Positions 20,074-27,979 of a stretch of DNA of 64,000 nucleotides are shown here, piece by piece. The notes under the pieces were generated by a model. That model was not told the DNA's origin. It made no database searches and saw only the letters and a list, made by a program, of their open reading frames with translations. Origin of the DNA: Methylibium sp965279545 (lineage in GTDB: Bacteria; Pseudomonadota; Gammaproteobacteria; Burkholderiales; Burkholderiaceae_C). A program made the translations under genes and the position numbers. The stretch covers positions 1,116,001 to 1,180,000 of the forward strand of contig NZ_OZ257250.1 of the NCBI RefSeq assembly GCF_965279545.1, written 5' to 3'. Within the stretch, counting starts at the first letter, position 1, and each line of letters begins with the position of its first letter.

Positions 20074-20565
20074 ATGCCTGCTGCCATGAGCCTCGACGCC
20101 TACGACACGCGCATCCTCGCCGAACTGCAGGCCGAGGCCCGCCTGAGCATGGCCGAGCTGGGCCGGCGCGTGCACCTGAGCCAACCGGCGGTGACCGAGC
20201 GCGTGCGCAAGCTCGAGGCGGCCGGCGTCGTCACTGGCTACCGCGCCACGGTCAACCTGCAGGCGCTGGGCTACGGCATCCGCGCGATGATCCGCGTGGG
20301 CCGCGCCGAGTACGCGCAAGTGGTCAAGCTGGTGCAGCAGACACCCGAGGTCATCAATGCCTACAACGTGACCGGCGAGGACAGCTGGATCCTGGAGATC
20401 GCGGTGATCGACGTGTCGCACCTCGACGCGGTGGTCACCAAGTTCTGCATCCTCACCGAGACCTCGACCGCCATCATCCTCAACCCCGCGCGCGAGCACC
20501 AGCCGATGCTGCCGCCGCGCCGCGAGGACGTGAAACCCCCGATCAGGAAAGTGGAGAACGCATGA
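20074..20565 (+). CDS. Lrp/AsnC-family transcriptional regulator
   Basis: 163 residues. N-terminal winged helix: LDAYDTRILAELQAEARLSMAELGRRVHLSQPAVTERVRKLEAAGVVTGYRA. The C-terminal RAM domain (about residues 70-150) binds an effector, usually an amino acid, and forms oligomers. ATG at 20074 or 20086 both precede the domain; a TTG at 20044 is less likely. It probably controls the divergent EamA exporter. The stop overlaps the next gene as ATGA. Confidence 0.9.
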   Translation: MPAAMSLDAYDTRILAELQAEARLSMAELGRRVHLSQPAVTERVRKLEAAGVVTGYRATVNLQALGYGIRAMIRVGRAEYAQVVKLVQQTPEVINAYNVTGEDSWILEIAVIDVSHLDAVVTKFCILTETSTAIILNPAREHQPMLPPRREDVKPPIRKVENA

Positions 20566-21065
20566 CGACCGACAGCAAAGGCTTCTCGACCTGCGATCTG
20601 TGCGACGCGCACAAGAACGACACCGACGGCGCCTTTCGCGTGCTGCCGCCGGTGTTCCACAGCTACGGCGGCGTGGCGAAGTTCGCCGGGCCGGTGAGCA
20701 CGGTGAAGTGCTTCGAGGACAACAGCCTCGTGAAGCTCGCGCTCGACGAACCCGGCCAGGGCCGCGTGCTGGTGGTCGACGGTGGCGCCTCGCTGCGCCG
20801 CGCACTGGTGGGCGGCAACATCGGCGCCGCGGCGGCGAAGAACGGCTGGGCGGGCGTGCTGGTGAACGGCTGCGTGCGCGATGCCGCCGAACTGGCGGCC
20901 AGCCAGGTGGGCATCCGCGCGCTCGCCCTGATGCCGCTGCCGACCGAGAAGCGCAACGAGGGCCAGCGCGACGTGGCGGTGCAGGTGCAGGGGGTGTGGG
21001 TGAGGGCGGGGGAGTGGGTCTATGCGGACGAGGATGGCGTCGTGGTGATGACCGGCCCGGACTGA
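20562..21065 (+). CDS. RraA-like protein (RNase E inhibitor / HMG aldolase fold)
   Basis: 167 residues with the complete RraA fold. It begins FSTCDLCDAHKND, includes VKCFEDNSLVKLAL and the conserved GRVLVVDGGASLRRALVGGNIGAAAAKNGWAGVLVNGCVRDAAEL, and ends VYADEDGVVVM. The Gly/Asn/Arg/Asp segment matches both RraA (which binds and inhibits RNase E) and class II 4-hydroxy-4-methyl-2-oxoglutarate aldolases; sequence alone does not separate these. It is translationally coupled to the Lrp-type regulator gene (4-base overlap). Confidence 0.88.
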   Translation: MTTDSKGFSTCDLCDAHKNDTDGAFRVLPPVFHSYGGVAKFAGPVSTVKCFEDNSLVKLALDEPGQGRVLVVDGGASLRRALVGGNIGAAAAKNGWAGVLVNGCVRDAAELAASQVGIRALALMPLPTEKRNEGQRDVAVQVQGVWVRAGEWVYADEDGVVVMTGPD

Positions 21066-21161
21066 ACACCCTTCAATCGACGAACCTGGAAGTCTTCGTT
21101 TCCGACAACGGCATCGACTGGCCCGCACTGGACCCGTCGCACGTGCACAAGGAGCGGCGAG

Positions 21162-22598
21162 CTACCCGGCGCTCGCAGAATGTTGAGTCAAACGGAAGCC
21201 TTGGATCACGTCGTTCAACCTCGTGGCTTGCTGGCGAAGGCTTTGTGCGGCAGCACTGCTCTGCTCGACGAGTGCGGCATTCTGCTGCGTCATTCTCTCG
21301 AGTTGACTGACCGATCTGTTGACCGAAGAGAGTCCCCCGGATTGCTCGTGCGAGGCGGCATTGATCTCACCAATGCTTTGCGAAACCATCCGGATCGATT
21401 CGACGATCTCCAACATCGCGCCGCCGGCGTCGCCGACGAGTTTCGCCCCACTTTTGATTCGGTCGACGCTGGTCCCGATGAGCTCCGATATCTCCTTGGC
21501 AGATTCAGCGCTGCGCTGCGCCAACCCCCGAACCTCGCTGGCCACGGCGGTGAACCCGCGCCCATGCCCGCCGGCACGCGCCGCCTCGACGGCGGCATTC
21601 AATGCGAGGATGTTCGTCTGGAATGCGATTCCATCGATCACGCCGACGATGTCGGCGATTCTCTTGGAACTGGAGTTGATTTCCTCCATCGTCGTGACAG
21701 CCTGCGATACCACGGCTCCGCTTCGGACGGCGGCCTCGGTCGCGGACTCGGCCACCTTGTTGGCCTGACGAGCGGACTCGGCGGTCTGCTTGACCGTTCC
21801 CGTCAACTGCTCCATTGACGAAACGGCTTCCTGCAGATTGGATGCCGCCTGTTCGGTACGCGTCGACAGATCGACAGTCCCTGTTGCGATCTCCGTGCTG
21901 GCGATCTGAATATATGCCGCGGAACTTTGCACTTGCAGCATGGCGGCGTTCATCCGGGTGATGGCTGCTTTGAGTGCCAACCCGACGACGGACCGCACAT
22001 GGACTTCGTCGACATCGAGGGATACGGCACCTTCCGTGTCTATTGCATGCACCAGCTCTTCCAGTTCCTGACCGCTCGTGGCCAAGTTGCGCATCCAGAT
22101 CGCCATGAACAACTCGAGACTGGTCTGTACCAGCACATAGCAGGCATGCATCACGGTCGCCAGGAAATTCGCGGCAGGCATGCAATAGACGCCGTAGCCA
22201 AAGGCCTGCAGACGGTCGAACAGGACGTGGTGGACTGCGAAGAACGCGGCCGATGACAGGACGGGACGCCAATCTCGATAGACCAGCAACAAGGCCAGCG
22301 CAACGAATACCCCGAAGTGAAACTCGATCGTGCCGCGCCCCAGCTGTATGTGCAGGGCGACCATTGCCGAGAGACACAGCGCCAGGGCCACGCTCGAGAA
22401 CGCCGTGCCGCGCGCGGTGCAGTAGACGAGTCCACCCACCGCGAGAAGTGCGGCGCTCACCACGACACCGATTGTCAAGTCGCCGTAGTAGGAGCCTATT
22501 GCCCCGGCGGCAAATGCCGAAACGACAAGCGCAAGGAGGATCACGCTATCCGCCGTTCTCGCGAACGACTGCTGTGCTGCGTTGGAGTCCCGTGTCAT
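21162..22598 (-). CDS. Methyl-accepting chemotaxis protein at the end of the cox cluster
   Basis: 478 residues. The first 170 form a multi-helix membrane domain of about six helices, not the usual two-helix periplasmic sensor. It holds clustered His residues (H83, H94, H123, H124, H151) in LHIQLGRG, IEFHFGVF and FAVHHVLFDRL, candidate haem or metal ligands. The signalling domain is intact, with the hairpin tip VIDGIAFQTNILALNAAVEAA at about residues 315-335. The ATG overlaps the stop of the MHYT gene (ATGA), so the two are probably made together. I infer a membrane redox/gas chemosensor associated with CO oxidation; no direct proof. Confidence 0.85.
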   Translation of the reverse strand: MTRDSNAAQQSFARTADSVILLALVVSAFAAGAIGSYYGDLTIGVVVSAALLAVGGLVYCTARGTAFSSVALALCLSAMVALHIQLGRGTIEFHFGVFVALALLLVYRDWRPVLSSAAFFAVHHVLFDRLQAFGYGVYCMPAANFLATVMHACYVLVQTSLELFMAIWMRNLATSGQELEELVHAIDTEGAVSLDVDEVHVRSVVGLALKAAITRMNAAMLQVQSSAAYIQIASTEIATGTVDLSTRTEQAASNLQEAVSSMEQLTGTVKQTAESARQANKVAESATEAAVRSGAVVSQAVTTMEEINSSSKRIADIVGVIDGIAFQTNILALNAAVEAARAGGHGRGFTAVASEVRGLAQRSAESAKEISELIGTSVDRIKSGAKLVGDAGGAMLEIVESIRMVSQSIGEINAASHEQSGGLSSVNRSVSQLERMTQQNAALVEQSSAAAQSLRQQATRLNDVIQGFRLTQHSASAG

Positions 22599-23329
22599 GG
22601 GAGCCGCCTCGCCGTGACATCGATGCGACCGAATGCGACGCTGGCTCCCAGCGCGATGAGGGCAACGCCGAACGTCAAGTAGGCAAGGTACGGACCTTCG
22701 AAGCCCAGTTCACTCCGGTTGGCCTGGGCCACGCAGACGAGAGTGGCCGCCGCCATCCCCGTATAGTGCATTGCGCACACGGCGATGCCCATGATGACCG
22801 CGGCAAATATCCGTTGGCCGCCCGTCTTCACGTGGAAGGTGAGCCAGATCGCGACAGTGGCGGCGGCGATTGCAATCGCCACCGAGACCGCGACCATCGT
22901 CAGGTCCCAATCGATCGTCGCACGAAGGTCCATGCCGAACATTCCGAGGTAGTGCATTGCGGCCGCGCCCGAGCCGATCACTATGCCGCTGGGCAGTAGA
23001 TTCCAGAGGCGCTTGGTCCCCTTGAGCGCCAGATGGAAACCGAATGCCGTGAACACTATTGCAATCAGAAGCGACAGCACGGTCGGCACGACGGCATACG
23101 AGACATAAAGCTGCGTCTTGTACGCAGCCATGCCAATGAAATGCATCGCCCAGATCGCGCAACCGCCCAAGGCCACTGCAGGGCCATAGACCGTCACCTG
23201 CGAATTTTCGCGACCCGACGCAAGCCACATGGCGACATATGACCCGAATACGGAAATGAGAAACGACAACACGACCAGTCGCAGATCGTATTGATAGCCG
23301 ACCGTGGCGCCAACAGCCAGTGCATTCAT
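22595..23329 (-). CDS. MHYT-domain integral membrane sensor (CoxC/CoxH-like)
   Basis: 244 residues with about seven transmembrane helices. Three MHYT motifs, MHFIGM at 62-67, MHYLGM at 125-130 and MHYTGM at 187-192, recur about every 63 residues, the hallmark of this family. MHYT domains were proposed to bind a metal, probably copper, and to sense O2, CO or NO. CoxC and CoxH of Oligotropha carboxidovorans carry the same domain. Here MHYT stands alone, without an output domain, and overlaps the MCP gene by four bases. A sensing role in the CO dehydrogenase locus is inferred from that context. Copper is also part of the CO dehydrogenase active site. Confidence 0.85.
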   Translation of the reverse strand: MNALAVGATVGYQYDLRLVVLSFLISVFGSYVAMWLASGRENSQVTVYGPAVALGGCAIWAMHFIGMAAYKTQLYVSYAVVPTVLSLLIAIVFTAFGFHLALKGTKRLWNLLPSGIVIGSGAAAMHYLGMFGMDLRATIDWDLTMVAVSVAIAIAAATVAIWLTFHVKTGGQRIFAAVIMGIAVCAMHYTGMAAATLVCVAQANRSELGFEGPYLAYLTFGVALIALGASVAFGRIDVTARRLP

Positions 23330-23523
23330 GGCAGCAATCGTGGACAGACGCCGACAGGGCCGTCCCGGGAGACCGCGGCAAGGTGCGTGGGATCAGGACG
23401 CCGGAACAGCGCCGATTCGGCTGCCTGCTCCAGGCCGTGGTCCGCCATGGCAGCCCGTGGTCCGGTTTCGGAGCCGTTGCGTGTATCTGCTGGTGCCGTT
23501 GTCGTCGTCATTTGCGAGTACAT
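23326..23523 (-). CDS. Small hypothetical protein between coxI and the MHYT gene
   Basis: 65-residue reading frame that begins 12 bases after the coxI stop and ends with a 4-base overlap of the MHYT start, so it fits the coupled spacing of this operon. The sequence (MYSQMTTTTAPADT ... DPTHLAAVSRDGPVGV) matches no family I know and has no signal or membrane segment. It could be a real small protein, a leader that couples translation of the MHYT gene, or a chance frame. Confidence 0.35.
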   Translation of the reverse strand: MYSQMTTTTAPADTRNGSETGPRAAMADHGLEQAAESALFRRPDPTHLAAVSRDGPVGVCPRLLP

Positions 23524-23535
23524 CTCATGATGGAG

Positions 23536-24531
23536 TCATGTCGCTGCCTTGCACTCGGTCATCGATCCACTCCAATCCGTCAAGGCAGTACCCAGGCCGA
23601 TGCCGCGGCGAACGGCCGTCATCTCGGCCATGATCGACAGGGATATCTCCGGAGGTGTCTTGCCGCCCAGGTTCAGGCCCACCGGGCCTCTCAGCGTGTT
23701 CACTTGCGGAGCAGAAACATCGAATTCGAGCAGACGCCGCCGGCGAACATCGTTGTTGCGCCGGGAACCCAGAGCCCCCACGTAGAAAGCCGGTGTTTTC
23801 AAGGCCTCCATCAAGGCCAGGTCGTCGAGCTTCGGGTCGTGCGTGACGGCGACGACCGCGCAGCTGGCGTCGAGCTTCATCGCAAGGACGAGGTCATCGG
23901 GCATCTGGCGCGACAGCGTCACACCTTCCAGCGGCTGCCACCCTTCGTGGTATTCCTCGCGCGGATCGCACACCGTCACGTGGTAGTCCAGCATCACGGC
24001 CATGGCAGCGAGGTAACGTGAAAGCTGGCCGCCGCCGATGATCAGGAGTCGCAGGCGCGGGCCGTGGACGGTCTGGAGCGTGCGTCCGTCGAACAGGATC
24101 ATGTCGCCCGCCTGCGCGGGTTCGAGCCAGACGGTCCCGGTGCTCATCTCCAGGCGCCGCTGTACCACCCGGTGCTGCTCGACGGCGCTCAGCAAGGGCT
24201 CCAACCCCGACCAAGGCCCCAACGGCTCCAGCACGATCTGCACCGTGCCGCCGCATGGCAGGCCAAAACGTTGGGCCTCTTCGGCATTCGCGCCGTAGAC
24301 CGTGGTCTGCGGCAGGGCCGGCGCGAGTTCGGCGCGGCGCACACGCTCGATCAGGTCGTCCTCTATGCAGCCGCCCGACAGCGAGCCTGCCACTTGGCCA
24401 TCGTCGCGAATGATCATCAGCGAACCCGGCGGCCTGGGCGACGAGCCCCAGGTGCGCACGACCGTGCCCATCACCACGCGGTGTCCATGGTGCAACCATG
24501 CGATGGCGGTGCGCAACACCTCCACATCCAT
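23536..24531 (-). CDS. coxI: CO dehydrogenase maturation protein CoxI (XdhC family)
   Basis: 331 residues. XdhC-type proteins handle and sulfurate molybdopterin before its insertion into xanthine dehydrogenase-family enzymes. The N-terminal part has VRTWGSSPRPPGSLMIIRDDG and SLSGGCIEDDLIE. A Rossmann-like domain follows with LLIIGGGQLSRYLAAMA, then HDPKLDDLAL, YVGALGSRRN and GLNLGGKTPPEIS. ATG at 24531 is used; a TTG at 24540, overlapping the previous stop, has a better placed AAGGAG and may be the true start. It is the second XdhC-like protein of the cluster with CoxF. Confidence 0.85.
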   Translation of the reverse strand: MDVEVLRTAIAWLHHGHRVVMGTVVRTWGSSPRPPGSLMIIRDDGQVAGSLSGGCIEDDLIERVRRAELAPALPQTTVYGANAEEAQRFGLPCGGTVQIVLEPLGPWSGLEPLLSAVEQHRVVQRRLEMSTGTVWLEPAQAGDMILFDGRTLQTVHGPRLRLLIIGGGQLSRYLAAMAVMLDYHVTVCDPREEYHEGWQPLEGVTLSRQMPDDLVLAMKLDASCAVVAVTHDPKLDDLALMEALKTPAFYVGALGSRRNNDVRRRRLLEFDVSAPQVNTLRGPVGLNLGGKTPPEISLSIMAEMTAVRRGIGLGTALTDWSGSMTECKAAT

Positions 24532-24536
24532 GCTGT

Positions 24537-25664
24537 TCAAGATCCATTCTCCTTGCTCAAAGCAGGGGGCCTCGACATCGAGACCAGCGCGCCGATCACC
24601 GACAACGAGCCCAAGCCGAGGTGCACGAAGCCCAATGCCTGAGGCCCCAGGTCTGCCAACGCCGCGCCCAGCACGTACACCACGCCGGCTGGTGCCAGCA
24701 CGGCCATCCACCCTGTCTTCAACACGGGCTGGCACGGTCCGGCCGCGCGCGAGAGTTGGGTGGACCAGGCAAGGCCCCAGGCCGCTGCGTGGCAGATCGA
24801 GACCGCCATCCAGCCTTGGGCCCCCGGCATCCCTTGGAACAGAACCAGCCCCGTGGCCATCGGGAGGGCCACCCAGGACGGGCTCCGCAATGGCGTGCGA
24901 AACAGGTGCAGCAACAGCGGCGGCAGCAGCATCGCGGCAAGGTGCAGCCCGACAATCTGCGAAGGACGCTGGTTCCCGCCCGCGGCGCACCAATCGGTCA
25001 TGAGGGTGAGCGACGCCATCATCGGCAGCATGGTCCATCGCGCACCCCCCAGCGCCCAACCCGCCGTCGTGCGCCACAGCGACCCCGAGCCCATCGATAG
25101 TGCGCAGTCGAACAGGCCGGTCCGGCAGCCGCGTGCGGCGGCACCGCGCGGCAGCAGCATCGACAGGCCGAGGCACGCGATGATCACGCTCGACACCATC
25201 GCCGGTGTCGGTACCCCGGCCAGGTCGCCAGCCAGCGCCCAAGCGACGGCTGCGCCGGCCGCCGCCGGCAGGACTGGAGACGGTGGCCGTTGGGCAAAGG
25301 GCCGCATCATGCGCACCGCGCGCGATGCGGCGACCAGCAACACCCCCCAGGCAAGCGAAGCAATGCACACGGCGATGGCACCACCGCCATGGGCCGCTCC
25401 GTGCAGGCCCGCTGCGGTGATCAGCCCGGTGACGACGACTATTGCTCTCAAGCGCAGGCCGGACAGCAACAGCGGGCGTCCGAGCTGGAGTGCAGCACCT
25501 GCCGAGGCCAGCCACAGCGCCACCGGACCCAACCCTTCGACCCACAGCGGCATGGCCCATCGCCCGAGCGCACCCAGCTCCAACCAGCCGCCGAACAACA
25601 TTGCCCAGGCCAGCGCACGCGCCACTGCCAGGCGGAAGGCCGGGCTAACGCGCACTGTATTCAT
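24537..25664 (-). CDS. Uncharacterised polytopic membrane protein in the cox cluster
   Basis: 375 residues, very hydrophobic, with about ten predicted transmembrane helices and no recognised family. Notable residues inside or next to helices include GLHGAAHGGG, LMTDWCAAGGNQ, IVGLHLAAMLL and SICHAAAWG, so His and Cys cluster near membrane faces. The start lies 20 bases inside the preceding oxygenase-like gene and the stop abuts coxI, so it belongs to the cox transcription unit. Known cox loci carry membrane proteins (CoxB, CoxK), but I see no clear match. Metal transport or membrane anchoring is possible and untested. Confidence 0.7.
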   Translation of the reverse strand: MNTVRVSPAFRLAVARALAWAMLFGGWLELGALGRWAMPLWVEGLGPVALWLASAGAALQLGRPLLLSGLRLRAIVVVTGLITAAGLHGAAHGGGAIAVCIASLAWGVLLVAASRAVRMMRPFAQRPPSPVLPAAAGAAVAWALAGDLAGVPTPAMVSSVIIACLGLSMLLPRGAAARGCRTGLFDCALSMGSGSLWRTTAGWALGGARWTMLPMMASLTLMTDWCAAGGNQRPSQIVGLHLAAMLLPPLLLHLFRTPLRSPSWVALPMATGLVLFQGMPGAQGWMAVSICHAAAWGLAWSTQLSRAAGPCQPVLKTGWMAVLAPAGVVYVLGAALADLGPQALGFVHLGLGSLSVIGALVSMSRPPALSKENGS

Positions 25665-26346
25665 GCAGTCGATCGCTGCCGCGCGCGCCGTGCAGGCTGG
25701 CGTTGAAGGACACGACGATGCGCTCCGCGTCGCCGTCGTAGGGCATGGCCTGGTGGGCCAGCCAGGACGGGAACACGACGAGCTGGCCCGGCACGGGTGC
25801 CACGTCCACATGGGGTGGCTGCAAGTACGCATTGCCGAGGTCCACATGTGCCCCCCCCAGCGCAGCAAACGGTGGGCCGTAGAAGCGCGTCACGCCATTG
25901 GCCGCGCCGTAGACGGGGTGCGCGATCCGAGAGGACGGGGCATCGACCTGGACCACGTACACCGCCGACCACGAGCAGTTGCCGTGTGTGTGCACGTCGT
26001 GGAAGGCGCCCCGGTTGGCGCACTGGAACCACATGCCCTCGATGGCCACCTGCAAGTCCAGTCCTTCGGCCGGCCAGGCGCCCTGGTTGGCCGACTTGGC
26101 GGTGTCCCGAAGGCATTCGACCAGAAAGCGCACGAAGACCTGCCACTCCGGCAATTGCACGCGATGGAGCAGATCGTCGTCGCTGGCAAAGAACGCCGCC
26201 GGAGCCTGCCCGCGGCGGTGCAACTGGGTGGTGCGCAAGGCGCCGAACACGCGAACCAGCAGTGGGTTGAGCTGCTCCGCACTGGGGTGGCGATGGATTC
26301 CCAGCGGCGTGGGCCAGAGCGAACGGAAACCGATCCCCATGCTCAT
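25645..26346 (-). CDS. Putative 2OG-Fe(II) oxygenase (TIGR02466-like) in the cox cluster
   Basis: 233 residues resembling the 2OG-FeII_Oxy_5/TIGR02466 family. The N terminus (GFRSLWPTPLGIHRHP) looks like the family's start. The core has MWFQCANRGAFHDVHTHGNCSWSAVYVVQ, holding the candidate iron-binding His residues, and later LVVFPSWLAHQAMPYDGDAERIVVSFN, with the distal His and the Arg that would hold 2-oxoglutarate. Spacing to mocA is seven bases and it overlaps the next gene by 20. I know of no such gene in the classic coxBCMSLDEFGHIK cluster. The substrate is unknown; modification of a Cox protein or of a small molecule is speculation. Confidence 0.72.
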   Translation of the reverse strand: MSMGIGFRSLWPTPLGIHRHPSAEQLNPLLVRVFGALRTTQLHRRGQAPAAFFASDDDLLHRVQLPEWQVFVRFLVECLRDTAKSANQGAWPAEGLDLQVAIEGMWFQCANRGAFHDVHTHGNCSWSAVYVVQVDAPSSRIAHPVYGAANGVTRFYGPPFAALGGAHVDLGNAYLQPPHVDVAPVPGQLVVFPSWLAHQAMPYDGDAERIVVSFNASLHGARGSDRLHEYSAR

Positions 26347-26353
26347 GAGGGCC

Positions 26354-27025
26354 TCATTGCGCCATCACCACGGGCCAGCGCAGCGTGTGCCCTGTGCGCT
26401 CAACGAAGCGTTGCAGGTCCTCGGGAGTGTCGATGTCGATCCGGTAGCGCGTGTTGTCGGTGTCGAACCAGTGCACCCGCTCCGGGTGTTCGCCACGCCA
26501 GCGGCGGCAAGCGGCGTTGACGTCGCCGGCCAGCCATTCATCGCGCAAGGCGGCCTCGAAAATCACCGGGTTGCCCGGTTCGCCGCCCACGCGCGGCACC
26601 ACCATCGCCGCCGTGCCGCGCTTCTTGAAGGCGCCGATCAGCGCGCTGATGTCCTGCGCGTTGACCAGCGGCTGGTCGGCCAGCGCGACGATCACGGCAT
26701 CCAGCTTGCCCGCCAGCGCCTGCAGCCCGATGCGCACCGACGAGGCCTGGCCATCGTCGGGCGAAGGGTTGCGGACCAGCGTGACGGGGAAGTCGCGCAC
26801 CGCAGCCTCGATGGCATCGGCATGGTGCCCCAGCACGACCACCACTTCGTCGATGCCAGCGCCCGACAACGCAATCAATTGACGGCGGATCAGCGGCACG
26901 CCACCCAGTTCGAGCAGCGACTTCGGCCGGTGCCCCAGCCGGCTGCCCGCGCCGGCGGCCAGCAACACGGCCCCCACCGCGACACGGGCGTAGAGGCCGC
27001 CGCCACCTTTGAGGAGGCATCCCAT
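26354..27025 (-). CDS. mocA: Molybdenum cofactor nucleotidyltransferase, MocA-like
   Basis: 223 residues of the MobA/MocA nucleotidyltransferase family. Visible motifs are LLAAGAGSRLGHRPKSLL (nucleotide-binding loop), SPDDGQASSVRIGL, VALADQPLV (metal-binding Asp) and GEPGNPVIF. CO dehydrogenase uses molybdopterin cytosine dinucleotide, so from context this protein is more likely the CTP-dependent MocA than the GTP-dependent MobA. It begins one base after the coxF stop. Confidence 0.82.
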   Translation of the reverse strand: MGCLLKGGGGLYARVAVGAVLLAAGAGSRLGHRPKSLLELGGVPLIRRQLIALSGAGIDEVVVVLGHHADAIEAAVRDFPVTLVRNPSPDDGQASSVRIGLQALAGKLDAVIVALADQPLVNAQDISALIGAFKKRGTAAMVVPRVGGEPGNPVIFEAALRDEWLAGDVNAACRRWRGEHPERVHWFDTDNTRYRIDIDTPEDLQRFVERTGHTLRWPVVMAQ

Positions 27026-27026
27026 G

Positions 27027-27959
27027 TCAGTCTGCGCAGCAAGAGGGCTTGGCGAGGGGCAACAGCGGCAACTCGACCACCGGGCCGCCGCAACAGGAGG
27101 CCACCGCTGCGGCCGTCTGCGGCAGCGCGGCCACCGCCGCGGGCACTGCCGTCGCAGGGACCGGCGCGCCCCGCCGGTGCGAGACCACGGCCGCCAGGAC
27201 CGACAGCGCGATCTCCTCCGGCGTGTTCGCCGCCATCGGATAACCGGCGGGGGCGACGATGGCCGCCACCGCGGCCGCGTCGGCGCCGGCCGTCACCAGC
27301 GATTCCTTCAGCACCTGGGCCTTCTTGGCGCTCGCGACGAAGGACACCTGCCGTGCCTGAAGTGCGAGCGCCAGTCGCAGTGCCTGCAGGTCGCGCCGGC
27401 CCTGCGTCGCGACCACGACCCAGGCGCCGGACGCGACCTGGGGCATCACGGCGGCGATATCGTCATTCGCGATGACCCGCTGCGCATCGGGATAGGCCGC
27501 CGTGTCGGCTTCGTGCGCGACCAGCGTGACCGCGAAACCGACGCGCGGAGCCAGCTGGACGAGGCTCTGCGCCACCGGCGAGGTCCCGATCACCACCAGC
27601 TGGGCGCGCGGCAGCACCGGGTCGATGAAGAGCTCCAGCGTGCCGCCGGAATGGCAGCTCATGCCGAACTCGAGCACGTCGCCCAGCTCCCTTTCGCTGC
27701 CGTCCGACGCCGGCGTGATGCGGATCAGTTTCGCCCGCCCCTCGGCCAGCACCTGACGCACGGTGCGGATCACCACCGGCTGGGCGCAGCCACCGCCGAC
27801 CCAGCCGTGCAACTGGCCATCGGCCGTGACCACGGCCTTGTCGCCGGGACGGGCCGACGCCGGTGGCAGCGCACGGATCACGCTGACCAGGGCGTATGGG
27901 GTGCCACTGTGCTGCAGGCGCTGGGCCGCAGCGAAGACGGTCTCGGCAGTGTTCATCAT
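27027..27959 (-). CDS. coxF: CO dehydrogenase maturation protein CoxF (XdhC family)
   Basis: About 310 residues. The N-terminal XdhC domain shows VISVIRALPPASARPGDKAVV-like features ending in GWVGGGCAQP. A Rossmann-like domain starts at AQLVVIGTSPVAQSL. The tail carries Cys-rich stretches (AVASCCGG, KPSCCAD) that could bind metal or sulfur. CoxF in other carboxydotrophs helps complete the Mo-S-Cu centre. Starts at 27974, 27959 and 27956 are possible; a GAGGA four bases before 27959 favours the latter two. It follows coxE after about 20 bases. Confidence 0.82.
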   Translation of the reverse strand: MMNTAETVFAAAQRLQHSGTPYALVSVIRALPPASARPGDKAVVTADGQLHGWVGGGCAQPVVIRTVRQVLAEGRAKLIRITPASDGSERELGDVLEFGMSCHSGGTLELFIDPVLPRAQLVVIGTSPVAQSLVQLAPRVGFAVTLVAHEADTAAYPDAQRVIANDDIAAVMPQVASGAWVVVATQGRRDLQALRLALALQARQVSFVASAKKAQVLKESLVTAGADAAAVAAIVAPAGYPMAANTPEEIALSVLAAVVSHRRGAPVPATAVPAAVAALPQTAAAVASCCGGPVVELPLLPLAKPSCCAD

Positions 27960-27979
27960 GAATTCCTCGTGCATTGCCT

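Noticed and set aside
21066..21161. Short coding-looking stretch after the RraA-like gene (LEVFVSDNGIDWPAL)
   Set aside because: It lies between convergent genes, has no start codon or ribosome site of its own, and I could not tie it to a family.
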